A DNA stretch of 64,000 bases from APNM01 sp040361335 (GCF_040361335.1 NZ_APNM01000001.1:434001-498000); one strand, 5' to 3'. Counted from the first letter of the stretch, positions 1 to 9,296 are shown. Numbers and translations are program-made. The notes: generated by a model not told the origin, from the sequence alone.

Positions 1-810
1 TTCGAGATGCCGGGCCTGGGCACGGCCGTGCTCAACGCCGACGATGCCCACGGCCGCGCCTGGCTGGAGACCCTGCCGGCGGGTGTGTCCGTGGTGGCCT
101 ACGGGCTCGATCCGGCGGCGGTCCCGGCCGGCTGCCGGCGTGTGGTCGCGCGCGAGGTCCTGGCACAGCCCAACGGCCTGTCGCTGGACATCACCGGCGA
201 CTGGGGCGAGCTCCGCATCCACAGCCGACTGATCGGCCGGTTCAATGCCTACAACCTCCTGGCCGCCGCGGCCGTGCTGCTGGTTCGGGAGATCGAGCCG
301 GCCGCCGCGGTGGCCGCGCTGGATGGCGTCGGGACCGTGCCGGGGCGCATGGAGATCGTCAGCGGCGGTATGGGCCGGCCGCTGGTCGTGGTCGACTACG
401 CCCACACCGCGGGGGCGCTGGAGCAGGCGCTGCTGGCGGTGGCCGAGCACTGCCGCGGCCGCCTGATCTGCGTGTTCGGCTGCGGCGGCGAGCGCGACCG
501 CGGCAAACGCCCGTTGATGGCCGCGGCGGCGGCCCGCCACGCCGACGCCATCTGGGTCACGGACGACAATCCGCGCGGCGAGGCACCCGAGGCCATCGTC
601 GCCGATATCCGCTCCGGGTTTCCCGCGGCGGCGCCGGTGACCGTGGAGCACGACCGCGCCCGCGCCATCGCCTCGGCGATCGCCGAGGCGCGCGACGGCG
701 ATGCCGTGCTCATCGCCGGCAAGGGCCACGAGACGTTCCAGATCGTGGCCGGCCAGCGCCGGCCTTTCGACGACCGCGCCGCGGCGCGCCAGGCACTGGA
801 GGCGGCATGA
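1..810 (+). CDS. murE: MurE, UDP-MurNAc-tripeptide synthetase (5' truncated by window edge)
   Basis: The reading frame is open from base 1, so the N-terminal part, including the ATP loop, lies outside the window; 269 residues remain. MurE adds the third amino acid to UDP-MurNAc-L-Ala-D-Glu in the cytoplasm. The visible part is the C-terminal Mur ligase domain. It contains a DNPR motif (codons at 565-576), which in this family marks specificity for meso-diaminopimelate rather than lysine. The motifs VVDYAHT and GKGHE are also typical of MurE. The stop overlaps the murF start by 4 bp (ATGA), which indicates translational coupling in the division and cell wall operon. Confidence 0.97.
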   Translation, partial: FEMPGLGTAVLNADDAHGRAWLETLPAGVSVVAYGLDPAAVPAGCRRVVAREVLAQPNGLSLDITGDWGELRIHSRLIGRFNAYNLLAAAAVLLVREIEPAAAVAALDGVGTVPGRMEIVSGGMGRPLVVVDYAHTAGALEQALLAVAEHCRGRLICVFGCGGERDRGKRPLMAAAAARHADAIWVTDDNPRGEAPEAIVADIRSGFPAAAPVTVEHDRARAIASAIAEARDGDAVLIAGKGHETFQIVAGQRRPFDDRAAARQALEAA

Positions 811-2177
811 ACGCCCGTCTCGCACAACTGGCCTCGGTGGTCGAGGGGCGTCTCCAGGGCGGCGACGCCACGTTCACCGGCGTGTCCACCGATACCCGCG
901 GCCTGGCGCCCGGCGATCTCTACGTGGCCTTGCGCGGTGAACGTTTCGACGGTCACGAGTTCGTGGCGCGGGCCGCCTCGCTGGGCGCCGCCGGCGCCCT
1001 GGTCGAGCGGCCGCAGGATGTCGCCCTGCCGCAGATCGTGGTCGGCGACACCCTCGCGGCCCTGCAGCGTTACGCCGCCGCCTGGCGGCTGCGTTTCCGC
1101 GGGCCGGTGATCGGGGTGACCGGCAGCAACGGCAAGACCACCGTCAAGGAGATGATCGCCGCGATCCTGCGGGGGGTGGGCCCGGTCCTGGTCACGCGAG
1201 GCAACCTGAACAACCACATCGGGGTGCCCCTGACCCTGCTCCGCATCGACGACGAGCACGCCCACGCCGTGATCGAGATGGGCGCCAGCGGTCCCGGCGA
1301 GATCGCGTTGCTGACGCGATTGGCACGGCCCAATGTGGGCGTGATCACCAACGCCGGGCCGGCCCACCTGGAAGGGTTCGGTTCCCTGGACGGCGTGGCC
1401 CGGGCCAAGGGCGAGCTGTTCGCCGACCTGGCGGCCGACGGCGTCGCCGTGATCAATGCCGACGATCCCCGCAGCCCGGTCTGGTACGAGCTGGCCGGCG
1501 ACCGGCGGCGCGTCACCTTCGGCCTGGAGGCCGGGGCCGACGTGCGCGCCCGCGCGATCGAGAGCGACGGCGGCGTGACCCGCTTCATGTTGATCACGCC
1601 CGCCGGCGAGGCCGCCGTGGAGCTGCCGCTGGCCGGTCGCCACAACGTGCTCAACGCCCTGGCGGCGGCGGCCGTCGCCACCGCCCTGGAACTGGATCCG
1701 GCCCGTATCGCCGCCGGTCTCACCGGCGTCGCCGGTGTCGCCGGCCGGCTGCAGTCGCGCCCCGCGTCGGTGCCCGGTGTGAGTCTCATCGACGACAGCT
1801 ATAACGCGAACCCGGCCTCCCTGGCCGCCGCCGTGTCCTGGCTGGTGGCCCAGTCCGGCGATGCCTGGGTGGCCCTGGGCGACATGGCCGAACTGGGTGA
1901 CGGCGCCGAGGCGGCACATGCCGAGGCCGGCCGCGCCGCGCGTGCCGCCGGCGTGACGCGGCTGTTCGCGGTGGGGCCCCTGTCGCGCCACGCCGTCGAG
2001 GGGTTCGGCGACGGCGCTACGCATTACGACGATCAGGAATCCTTGATCGCGGCGCTGCGGGAGGCGCTGACGCCCGGCGTGAACCTGCTGGTCAAGGGAT
2101 CGCGCTCGGCGCGCATGGATCGGGTCGCGCAGGCGTTCGCCGCCGGCGAGGACGGAGGGAGGGACGCGCCATGCTGA
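807..2177 (+). CDS. murF: MurF, UDP-MurNAc-tripeptide:D-Ala-D-Ala ligase
   Basis: This cytoplasmic ATP-dependent ligase adds D-Ala-D-Ala to the UDP-MurNAc-tripeptide, the last soluble step before lipid I. The protein has 456 residues, normal for MurF. An N-terminal uridine-binding domain with STDTRG is followed by the ATP loop GVTGSNGKTT near residue 105, the central motifs NNHIGVP and IEMG, and a C-terminal domain with DDSYNANP. The start is the ATG that overlaps the murE stop (ATGA). The next gene, mraY, begins 7 bp before the murF stop, so the three genes are coupled. The product uses the murE product and the D-Ala-D-Ala made by ddl downstream. Confidence 0.98.
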   Translation: MNARLAQLASVVEGRLQGGDATFTGVSTDTRGLAPGDLYVALRGERFDGHEFVARAASLGAAGALVERPQDVALPQIVVGDTLAALQRYAAAWRLRFRGPVIGVTGSNGKTTVKEMIAAILRGVGPVLVTRGNLNNHIGVPLTLLRIDDEHAHAVIEMGASGPGEIALLTRLARPNVGVITNAGPAHLEGFGSLDGVARAKGELFADLAADGVAVINADDPRSPVWYELAGDRRRVTFGLEAGADVRARAIESDGGVTRFMLITPAGEAAVELPLAGRHNVLNALAAAAVATALELDPARIAAGLTGVAGVAGRLQSRPASVPGVSLIDDSYNANPASLAAAVSWLVAQSGDAWVALGDMAELGDGAEAAHAEAGRAARAAGVTRLFAVGPLSRHAVEGFGDGATHYDDQESLIAALREALTPGVNLLVKGSRSARMDRVAQAFAAGEDGGRDAPC

Positions 2178-3253
2178 TGCATCTCGCCGAATGGCTGGAA
2201 CAGTTCCACAGTGGTTTCCGCGTGTTCCAGTTCCTGACCTTCCGGGCGATCCTGGGCGTGCTCACGGCCATGATCTTCTCGTTCGTGTTCGGTCCCTGGA
2301 TGATCCGGCGGCTGACGTTCCACCAGATCGGCCAGCAGATCCGGCAGGACGGCCCGCAGAGCCACCTGGTGAAGGCCGGGACGCCGACCATGGGCGGCGC
2401 CCTGATCATCGCCGCCGTGGTGGTGGCCACGCTGCTGTGGGCGGACCTGGCCAACCGCTATGTCTGGATCGCGCTGCTGGTCACCACGGCCTTCGGCACC
2501 ATCGGGTTCATCGACGACTACCGCAAGCTCAAGTACGGCAACAGCAAGGGGCTGTCGGCGCGGAACAAGTTGTTCTGGCAGACCCTGGTGGGCCTGACGG
2601 CCGCCGTCTGGGTCTACCTGAGTGCCGAGTCGACCGCCGAGACCGGCGTGCTCATCCCCATGCTCAAGGATGTGGTGGTGCCGCTGGGCGCGGGCTACAT
2701 CCTCTGGGCCTACCTGGTCGTGGTGGGCGCCAGCAACGCGGTGAATCTGACCGACGGCCTGGACGGCCTGGCGATCATGCCTTGTGTGCTGGTCGGCTCG
2801 GCGCTGGGCATTTTCGCCTATGTCACCGGGCATGCCGAGTTTTCGGCCTATCTCGGCTTCCACTTTGTGCACGGCGTCGGCGAGCTGGCGATCTTCTGCA
2901 CCGCGATCGGCGGCGCCGGTCTCGGCTTCCTCTGGTTCAACACCTATCCGGCGCAGGTGTTCATGGGCGACGTCGGGGCGCTGGCGCTGGGCGCCGCGCT
3001 GGGCATCGTCGCCGTGATCGTGCGCCAGGAACTCGTGCTTCTGGTGATGGGCGGCGTGTTCGTGGCCGAGACCGTGTCGGTGATGCTCCAGGTGGCCACC
3101 TACAAGCTCACCGGCCGCCGCATGTTCCGGATGGCCCCGCTGCACCACCACTTCGAACTCAAGGGCTGGGCGGAGCCCAAGATCATCGTCCGCTTCTGGA
3201 TCATCACCCTGGTTCTGGTCCTGATCGGCCTGTCGACGTTGAAGATACGATGA
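2171..3253 (+). CDS. mraY: MraY, phospho-MurNAc-pentapeptide transferase
   Basis: This integral inner-membrane enzyme transfers phospho-MurNAc-pentapeptide to undecaprenyl phosphate, forming lipid I. The protein has 360 residues, the same length as the E. coli enzyme, and about ten hydrophobic helices. Visible family motifs are FIDDYRK (the first aspartate pair), NLTDGLDGLA with the catalytic aspartate region, FMGDVG, and PLHHHFE near the C-terminus. Translation starts at an ATG 7 bp inside the murF end, and the stop overlaps the murD ATG (ATGA). Nothing unusual is seen. Confidence 0.98.
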   Translation: MLMHLAEWLEQFHSGFRVFQFLTFRAILGVLTAMIFSFVFGPWMIRRLTFHQIGQQIRQDGPQSHLVKAGTPTMGGALIIAAVVVATLLWADLANRYVWIALLVTTAFGTIGFIDDYRKLKYGNSKGLSARNKLFWQTLVGLTAAVWVYLSAESTAETGVLIPMLKDVVVPLGAGYILWAYLVVVGASNAVNLTDGLDGLAIMPCVLVGSALGIFAYVTGHAEFSAYLGFHFVHGVGELAIFCTAIGGAGLGFLWFNTYPAQVFMGDVGALALGAALGIVAVIVRQELVLLVMGGVFVAETVSVMLQVATYKLTGRRMFRMAPLHHHFELKGWAEPKIIVRFWIITLVLVLIGLSTLKIR

Positions 3254-4665
3254 GCAGGCAGCAAGTTACAGGTTACGGGTTACAGGTTACAGGGCCGGTG
3301 CTGGTGGTCGGCCTTGGGGCCACAGGTTTGTCCGTGGCGCGTTATCTGGCGCGCAAGGGCGTGCCGTTTGCGGTGACGGACAGTCGGGATCAGCCGCCGA
3401 AAATGAAGGGATTGGCGGCATTCGGCGATGTGCCGCGCCGTTTCGGCGGATTCGCATCGCCGCTGCCGCTGGGGGAAATCGCCGAGGCGGTGGTCTCACC
3501 CGGCATTTCGTTGCAGGAACCCTTTATCCGTGAGCTGCAGAGTGCCGGCATCCCCGTGGTCGGTGATATCGAACTCTTCGCCCGCGAACTCGGTCACCGG
3601 GCGATGGACTCGGATACGGAATCGCCTTCCGAATCACCCATCACCCATCAGCAATCACGTCTGATTGCCATCACAGGTTCCAACGGCAAGTCCACCGTGA
3701 CCGCCCTGGTCGGCGCCATGACCGAGGCGGCGGGCCTGCGGGTCGCCGTGGGCGGCAACTTCGGTACCCCCGCGCTCGACCTGCTGGACGACGATATCGA
3801 GCTTTACGTGCTGGAGCTGTCGAGTTTCCAGCTCGAGCTCACGGACTCCCTGCGGCCCACGGCCGCGGTCGTGCTCAACGTCAGCCCCGACCATATCGAT
3901 CGCCACGGCAGCCTGGACCGCTACGCCGATCTCAAGGCGCGGGCGTTCCGGGGCGCCGGCACCGCCGTGGTCAACGTCGACGATCCCCGGGTCGCGGCCA
4001 TGGCGACCGGCGATGCCGCCGTGGTGCGGTTCAGCACCGCTGGGGAGGCCGATTGGCATCTGCGCGAGGACGCGGACGGGACGATCCGATTGTGCGCCGG
4101 CGATGAGCCGCTGTGCCGCGCCGACGAGCTCAAGCTCCGGGGTCGCCACAACCTGGGCAATGCCCTGGCCGCGCTGGCCGTGGGCGAGGCCGCGGGTCTG
4201 CCGCGACTCGCGATGCTCGCGGCCCTGCGCGAGTTCCCGGGGCTGCCGCACCGTTGCCGCTGGGTGGCGCGCGTGAACGAGGTCGATTACGTCGACGACT
4301 CCAAGGGCACCAACGTCGGTGCCATGCTCGCCTCGCTGGAAGGTGTTGCCGGCCCGATCGTGCTGCTGGCCGGCGGCGAGGCCAAGGGCGGCGATTTCGC
4401 GCCGGTGCGGCCGGTGATGGCGGCCAAGGGGCGTGCCGCCGTCCTGTTCGGGACGGACGCCGGCCGGATCGAGGCGGTGCTGTCGGGCGTGGTGCCCATG
4501 CACCGCGCGGCCAACATGGACGAGGCGGTGCGCACCGCCGCCGACGCGGCCCGGCCCGGCGACACGGTCCTGCTGTCGCCCGGCTGCGCCAGCTTCGACA
4601 TGTTTCGGGACTACCGCGAGCGCGGCGAACGCTTCGCCGCGGCGGTCGGGAGGTTGTCGGCATGA
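3250..4665 (+). CDS. murD: MurD, UDP-MurNAc-L-Ala:D-Glu ligase, with two repeat-derived insertions
   Basis: MurD adds D-glutamate to UDP-MurNAc-L-Ala in the cytoplasm. The 471-residue protein has the N-terminal Rossmann-like domain (VVGLGATGLSVARYL), the ATP loop AITGSNGKST, the central motif LELSSFQLE, and a C-terminal domain with DDSKGTN and LLSPGCASFD. It is about 30 residues longer than E. coli MurD. Two extra stretches explain this: the N-terminal VTGYGLQVTG, made of 7-bp DNA repeats, and a hydrophilic TESPSESPITHQQS segment just before the ATP loop, also built on 7-bp repeats. The frame stays open through both. The start ATG overlaps the mraY stop (ATGA); an in-frame alternative further upstream would overlap mraY extensively and is rejected. 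Confidence 0.96.
   Translation: MSRQQVTGYGLQVTGPVLVVGLGATGLSVARYLARKGVPFAVTDSRDQPPKMKGLAAFGDVPRRFGGFASPLPLGEIAEAVVSPGISLQEPFIRELQSAGIPVVGDIELFARELGHRAMDSDTESPSESPITHQQSRLIAITGSNGKSTVTALVGAMTEAAGLRVAVGGNFGTPALDLLDDDIELYVLELSSFQLELTDSLRPTAAVVLNVSPDHIDRHGSLDRYADLKARAFRGAGTAVVNVDDPRVAAMATGDAAVVRFSTAGEADWHLREDADGTIRLCAGDEPLCRADELKLRGRHNLGNALAALAVGEAAGLPRLAMLAALREFPGLPHRCRWVARVNEVDYVDDSKGTNVGAMLASLEGVAGPIVLLAGGEAKGGDFAPVRPVMAAKGRAAVLFGTDAGRIEAVLSGVVPMHRAANMDEAVRTAADAARPGDTVLLSPGCASFDMFRDYRERGERFAAAVGRLSA
3265..3292 (+). repeat. 7-bp tandem repeat at the murD 5' end
   Basis: Four consecutive copies of a 7-bp unit, GTTACAG with one GTTACGG variant, lie within codons 6-15 of murD. Because 7 is not a multiple of 3, each unit is read in a different frame, giving the short peptide duplication VTGYGLQVTG. 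Confidence 0.85.
3633..3658 (+). repeat. 7-bp tandem repeat inside murD before the ATP loop
   Basis: Units ATCACCC, ATCACCC, ATCAGCA and a partial ATCAC follow one another. They encode part of a polar segment that E. coli MurD lacks at this position. The base composition is clearly lower in G+C than the surrounding gene. Confidence 0.75.
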
Positions 4666-5810
4666 TCGGCGCCGCGTCCCTCAAATTGCCGCCGGCGCGG
4701 CCGGACCTCGGACTGAGCGTGGCGGTGGCGGTGTTGCTGCTGATCGGACTGGTCATGGTGGCCTCGTCCTCGGTGGCCGTGGCCGACCGCGCCACCGGCG
4801 AACCGCTGTATTACTTCTACCGGCAGGCGGTCTACGCGCTGTTGGGGCTGGGTGCGGGTTTCGTGGTGCTACACCTGCCGCTGCGCCTCTGGCAGGCCAA
4901 CAGCGTGCCGTTGCTGGGCGCGGGCCTGGCCCTGTTGGTGTTGGTGCTGATCCCCGGTATCGGCCGCGAGGTCAACGGCGCCCGGCGCTGGATCGACCTG
5001 GGGCCGGCGATGCTGCAGGCCTCGGAGCCGGCGCGGTTGTGCGTGCTGTTGTACCTGGCCGGCTACGCCGTGCGCCGCCAGGTCGAGCTGCGGACGACCC
5101 TGGGCGGTCTGGTCCGGCCGATCCTGCCGGTGCTGCTGGCGAGCCTGTTGCTGCTGCTGGAGCCGGACTACGGCGCCGTGGCGGTGCTGGTGGCGGTCTC
5201 CGGCATTCTTCTGTTCCTGGCCGGGGCCCGGCTGTCACACCTGCTGATGCTGGGCGGTGGCGCGGTCGGCATGCTGATGGTCGCGGCCCTGTCCTCGCCC
5301 TACCGGGTGGCGCGGCTGGTGAGCTTCACCGATCCCTGGGCGCATCCCTACGCGAGCGGCTTCCAGCTCACCCAGGCGCTGATCGCCATCGGGCGCGGCG
5401 AGTTCGCCGGAGTGGGGCTGGGCAACTCGGTGCAAAAGCTGCTTTACCTGCCCGAGACCCACACCGATTTCCTGTTCGCGATCCTGGCCGAGGAGTTCGG
5501 GCTCATCGGTTCGCTCGCCGTGATCGCGTTGTTCGCGCTGGTGCTCTGGCGCGGCTTCGCGGTGGCCGGCCGCGCCGGCGCGGCCGGCCTCTGGTTCGGG
5601 GCCTACCTGGCCTACGGCATCGTGAGCTGGCTGGCCCTGCAAGCGTTCGTGAACATCGCCGTGAACATGGGGCTGCTGCCGACCAAGGGTCTGACCCTGC
5701 CCTTGATGAGCTATGGCGGCTCCAGCCTGCTGACGACCTGCGTGTTGGTGGCCTTGCTGCTGCGGGTGGACCTGGAGGCGCGCGCCGCCGCGCCGGGGAG
5801 GCGACGGTGA
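4662..5810 (+). CDS. ftsW: FtsW, septal SEDS peptidoglycan glycosyltransferase
   Basis: FtsW is the SEDS-family polymerase that makes septal glycan strands from lipid II together with its partner class B penicillin-binding protein. The 382-residue product has about ten membrane segments. SEDS signatures are visible: GREVNGARRWIDLG, ASEPARLCVLLYLA, LLLLEPDYGA in place of the usual EPD motif, and near the C-terminus NMGLLPTKGLTLPLMSYGG. The ATG overlaps the murD stop (ATGA), and the stop overlaps the GTG start of murG. The gene order murD-ftsW-murG is the classic one. Short cytoplasmic N- and C-terminal tails are normal for FtsW. Confidence 0.97.
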   Translation: MIGAASLKLPPARPDLGLSVAVAVLLLIGLVMVASSSVAVADRATGEPLYYFYRQAVYALLGLGAGFVVLHLPLRLWQANSVPLLGAGLALLVLVLIPGIGREVNGARRWIDLGPAMLQASEPARLCVLLYLAGYAVRRQVELRTTLGGLVRPILPVLLASLLLLLEPDYGAVAVLVAVSGILLFLAGARLSHLLMLGGGAVGMLMVAALSSPYRVARLVSFTDPWAHPYASGFQLTQALIAIGRGEFAGVGLGNSVQKLLYLPETHTDFLFAILAEEFGLIGSLAVIALFALVLWRGFAVAGRAGAAGLWFGAYLAYGIVSWLALQAFVNIAVNMGLLPTKGLTLPLMSYGGSSLLTTCVLVALLLRVDLEARAAAPGRRR

Positions 5811-6901
5811 GCGCGCCGAGGATCCTGATCATGGCGGGTGGCACGGGTGGCCACGTCTACCCGGCGTTGGCCGTGGCTGCGGAATTGAAGAACCGCGGCG
5901 CCGAAGTGGTGTGGATGGGCACCCAGGCGGGTTTGGAGGCCCGCGTGGTGCCGGCCGCCGGCTATCCGATGGAATGGATCGGTATCGCCGGCCTGCGGGG
6001 CAAGGGCTGGGTCTCCTGGCTGACGGCACCCTGGCGGCTGCTTCGGGCCTTGGCCCAGGCGCTGGGCATCGTGCGCCGTACCGCGCCGCGCGCCGTGCTC
6101 GGCATGGGCGGCTTTGCCTCCGGGCCCGGCGGTCTGGCGTCCCGGCTGCTGCGACGGCCGCTGGTGATCCACGAGCAGAACGCCGTCGCCGGTCTGACCA
6201 ACCGCCTGCTGGCACGGATGGCCGTGACCGTGTTGGAGGCGTTCCCGAATACGTTCCCGGCCGCGCGCGGCGCCCGCTGCGTGGGCAATCCGGTGCGCGC
6301 GGACATTCTGGCGCTGCCGGGCCCGCGCGAGCGGCTGGCGGGTCGCGAAGGGCCCGTGCGGTTGCTGGTACTGGGCGGCAGCGGCGGCGCGCTGGCGATC
6401 AACGAGATGGTGCCGGCGGCGCTGGCGCGTCTGCCGGCGGCAACCCGTCCGGAAGTCCGGCACCAGGCCGGCCGCACCCTGGAGGCGGCGCAGGCCGCCT
6501 ACCGCGAGCACGGCGTCGCCGGCGACGTGACCGCCTATATCGAGGACATGGCCGCGGCCTATGCCTGGGCCGATCTGGTCGTATGCCGCTCCGGCGCCCT
6601 CACCGTCGCCGAGCTGGCGGCGGCCGGGCTGGGCGCCTTGCTGATCCCGTATCCGTATGCGGTGGACGATCACCAGCGGATCAACGGCGAATATCTGACC
6701 CGGCGCGGCGCCGCCGAGCTGATTCCGCAATCGGCGTTGGACGCCCGGCGCCTCGCGGATCGTTTGGCCGAGCTGTGTGCCGACCGGGCCCGCCTCTGCG
6801 AGATGGCCGAGGCCGCGCGCGGCGCCGCCTGGACCGATGCGACGCGGGAGATCGCGGACGCTTGCATGGCCGCGGCATGTCCTCGGGGGATTCCGTCATG
6901 A
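5807..6901 (+). CDS. murG: MurG, lipid II synthase (UDP-GlcNAc transferase)
   Basis: MurG is a peripheral inner-membrane GT28 enzyme that adds GlcNAc to lipid I to give lipid II. The 364-residue protein carries the glycine-rich donor and acceptor loops ILIMAGGTGGHVYPALA at the N-terminus and VLGGSGGALAINE in the C-terminal domain, plus HEQNAVAGLTNR and CRSGALTVAELAAAGLGALL. The GTG at 5807 is chosen as start because it overlaps the ftsW stop and keeps the first beta strand; the next ATG, at 5831, would remove it. The stop overlaps the murC start by 4 bp. Confidence 0.97.
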   Translation: MSAPRILIMAGGTGGHVYPALAVAAELKNRGAEVVWMGTQAGLEARVVPAAGYPMEWIGIAGLRGKGWVSWLTAPWRLLRALAQALGIVRRTAPRAVLGMGGFASGPGGLASRLLRRPLVIHEQNAVAGLTNRLLARMAVTVLEAFPNTFPAARGARCVGNPVRADILALPGPRERLAGREGPVRLLVLGGSGGALAINEMVPAALARLPAATRPEVRHQAGRTLEAAQAAYREHGVAGDVTAYIEDMAAAYAWADLVVCRSGALTVAELAAAGLGALLIPYPYAVDDHQRINGEYLTRRGAAELIPQSALDARRLADRLAELCADRARLCEMAEAARGAAWTDATREIADACMAAACPRGIPS

Positions 6902-8340
6902 CCGGCGCCGAGCAGAACTTCCTGCCCATGAGCCAGCGGCCCATGCGGCGTGTGCAGCGGGTGCACTTCGTGGGCATCGGCGGTGTCGGCATGGCCGGTA
7001 TCGCCGAGGTGTTGCTGAACCTCGGCTATACCGTGTCCGGCACCGACATCAAGGAGGGCGCCGCGACCCGCCGGCTGACCGAGCTGGGGGCGACGATCCA
7101 CATCGGACACGCCGCGAAGCACGCCGCGGGCGCGGACGTGGTGGTCACCTCGTCCGCGGTCGGCGAGGACAACCCGGAGGTGGTGGCCGCCCACGAGCGG
7201 CTGGTGCCGGTGGTGCCGCGTGCCGAGATGCTGGCCGAGCTGATGCGCTTCCGCTACGGCATCGCGGTCGCGGGCACGCACGGCAAGACCACCACCACCA
7301 GCCTGGTGGCGGCGCTGCTCGCCGAGGGCGGGCTGGACCCGACCTTCATCGTCGGCGGCAAGGTCCTGGGCGCCGGTACCAACGCCCGCCTGGGCGAGGG
7401 GCCGTACCTGGTGGCGGAGGCCGACGAGTCGGACGCCTCGTTCCTGTTCCTGACGCCGATGCTGGCGATCGTCACCAACATCGATGCCGACCACCTGGAG
7501 GCCTATGGCGGCGACTTCGCCCGCCTCAAGGACACCTTCGTGGAGTTCATCCACCACCTGCCGTTCTACGGTCTGGCGGTGCTGTGCGTGGACGACCCCG
7601 TGGTGCGCGAGATCCTGCCGCGGGTCGGTCGGCCGGTGCTGACCTACGGCGTGGAGACCGACGCCGATCTCTGGGCCGAGAAGCTGGAACCGGTCGGCGC
7701 CGGTACCCGCTTCACCCTGCGCACCAAGGACAGCCAGCAGGGCTGGACCGTGCACCTGGCGTTGCCGGGGCGCCACAACGTGCTGAACGCACTGGCGGCC
7801 GCCGCGGTGGCGCGCGAGCTGGGCGTGGAGATGGGCGCCATCCAGGCGGCGTTGTCCTCGTTCGCGGGGATCGGCCGCCGCTGCGAGGTCCACGGCGAGC
7901 TGGACCTGGACGGCAAGCGCTGCCTGCTGGTGGACGATTACGGCCACCACCCGCGCGAGATCGCCAACATCGTGGCCGCGGTGCGCGGCGCCTGGCCGGA
8001 CCGCCGCCTGCTGGTGGTGTTCCAGCCGCATCGCTACAGCCGCACCCGCGACCTGTTCGAGGATTTCTGCCGCGTGCTGGCGGACCTGGACACGCTGGTG
8101 CTGTGCGAGGTCTACGCCGCCGGCGAGACGCCGGTGGCCAACGCCGACGGGCGCGCGCTGGCCCGCGGCGTGCGCGCCCGCGGCGGAGTGAATCCGGTGT
8201 TCCTGTCCGATCTCGCGGAGTTGCCGGCGTTGCTTGCCGACATCGCGGGAGACGGGGACGTGGTGCTGACACTGGGGGCCGGCGACATCGGCCAGGCCGC
8301 CGCCGAGCTGGCCCGCAACAGGGGAGTGACGGACGAATGA
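6898..8340 (+). CDS. murC: MurC, UDP-MurNAc:L-alanine ligase
   Basis: MurC is the first Mur ligase and adds L-Ala to UDP-MurNAc. The 480-residue protein shows the N-terminal nucleotide-binding motif FVGIGGVGMAGIAEVL, the ATP loop AGTHGKTTTTS, the central EADESDASF and NIDADHLE, and the C-terminal LVDDYGHHP and FQPHRYSRT. The start is the ATG at 6898 that overlaps the murG stop; another in-frame ATG at 6877 would add seven residues. In many gammaproteobacteria murB follows murC, but here ddl follows directly with a 4-bp overlap, so murB must lie elsewhere. Confidence 0.97.
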   Translation: MTGAEQNFLPMSQRPMRRVQRVHFVGIGGVGMAGIAEVLLNLGYTVSGTDIKEGAATRRLTELGATIHIGHAAKHAAGADVVVTSSAVGEDNPEVVAAHERLVPVVPRAEMLAELMRFRYGIAVAGTHGKTTTTSLVAALLAEGGLDPTFIVGGKVLGAGTNARLGEGPYLVAEADESDASFLFLTPMLAIVTNIDADHLEAYGGDFARLKDTFVEFIHHLPFYGLAVLCVDDPVVREILPRVGRPVLTYGVETDADLWAEKLEPVGAGTRFTLRTKDSQQGWTVHLALPGRHNVLNALAAAAVARELGVEMGAIQAALSSFAGIGRRCEVHGELDLDGKRCLLVDDYGHHPREIANIVAAVRGAWPDRRLLVVFQPHRYSRTRDLFEDFCRVLADLDTLVLCEVYAAGETPVANADGRALARGVRARGGVNPVFLSDLAELPALLADIAGDGDVVLTLGAGDIGQAAAELARNRGVTDE

Positions 8341-9296
8341 ACGCGCCGCGGGTGGACAATCCGCAAGACTTCGGCCGCGTGGCCGTGCTCATGGGCGGCT
8401 GGGCCGCCGAGCGCGAGGTCTCGCTGGTGAGCGGCGAGGCGGTGCTGGCCGGTCTGCGCCGACGGGGCGTCGACGCCCACGGCGTGGATATCGATCGCGC
8501 CCGTCTGCTGGGGCTGAAGGGCGAGGGCTTCGACCGCGCCTGGGTGGCCCTGCACGGCGCCGGCGGCGAGGACGGCGTGGCCCAGGCGGTCCTGGAAGTG
8601 CTCGGTCTGCCCTATACCGGCAGCGGCGTGCTGGCCTCGGCGCTGGCGATGGACAAGGCCCGCTGCAAGGCGGTCTGGGCGTCGCAGGGGATTCCCACGC
8701 CGGCGCATCGCTACCTGGTGCCGGACATGGATTTCGAGGCGGTGGCCGGCGATCTCGGGCTGCCGCTGTTCGTGAAGCCGGCACACGAGGGGTCGTCGCT
8801 GGGGATGACCCGGGTGGATGCGGCCGGCGACCTGGCGGCCGCCTATCGGGCGGCGGCGGTCTACGACCGCGAGGTCCTGGCCGAGCGCTTCATCGACGGG
8901 CCCGAATACACCGCCTCGATCCTGGACGGCCGGGTGCTGCCCCTGTTGCGCATCGAGGTCGAGAGCGGCTTCTACGACTATCACGCCAAGTACGAATCGG
9001 ACACCACCCGCTACCACTGCCCCTGCGGGCTGCCGCCCGAACGCGAATCGGAATTGGCGGCGCTGTCGCTGCGTGCCTTCGAGACCGCCGGCGCGCACGG
9101 CTGGGGGCGGGTGGATTTCATGATGGACGGCGAGGGCCAGCCCTGGTTCCTGGAGCTGAACACGGTGCCGGGCATGACTTCGCACAGCCTGGTGCCGATG
9201 GCGGCGGCCGCCGCCGGCATCGATTTCGACGAACTGGTCTGGCGCATCCTCGCGACCACGCTGGCAACCCGGGAGGACGGCCATGAAGCGGCATAG
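8337..9296 (+). CDS. ddl: D-alanine--D-alanine ligase
   Basis: This ATP-grasp enzyme joins two D-alanines to make the dipeptide used by MurF. The 319-residue length is that of DdlB-type enzymes. Visible motifs are VLMGGWAAEREVSLVSG at the N-terminus, LHGAGGEDG, the region around MDKARCKAVW, FVKPAHEGSSLGM, and the metal-binding C-terminal WFLELNTVPGMTSHSLVP. The start overlaps the murC stop (ATGA), and the last 14 bp overlap ftsQ. The position between murC and ftsQ is conserved in this phylum. Confidence 0.97.
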   Translation: MNAPRVDNPQDFGRVAVLMGGWAAEREVSLVSGEAVLAGLRRRGVDAHGVDIDRARLLGLKGEGFDRAWVALHGAGGEDGVAQAVLEVLGLPYTGSGVLASALAMDKARCKAVWASQGIPTPAHRYLVPDMDFEAVAGDLGLPLFVKPAHEGSSLGMTRVDAAGDLAAAYRAAAVYDREVLAERFIDGPEYTASILDGRVLPLLRIEVESGFYDYHAKYESDTTRYHCPCGLPPERESELAALSLRAFETAGAHGWGRVDFMMDGEGQPWFLELNTVPGMTSHSLVPMAAAAAGIDFDELVWRILATTLATREDGHEAA

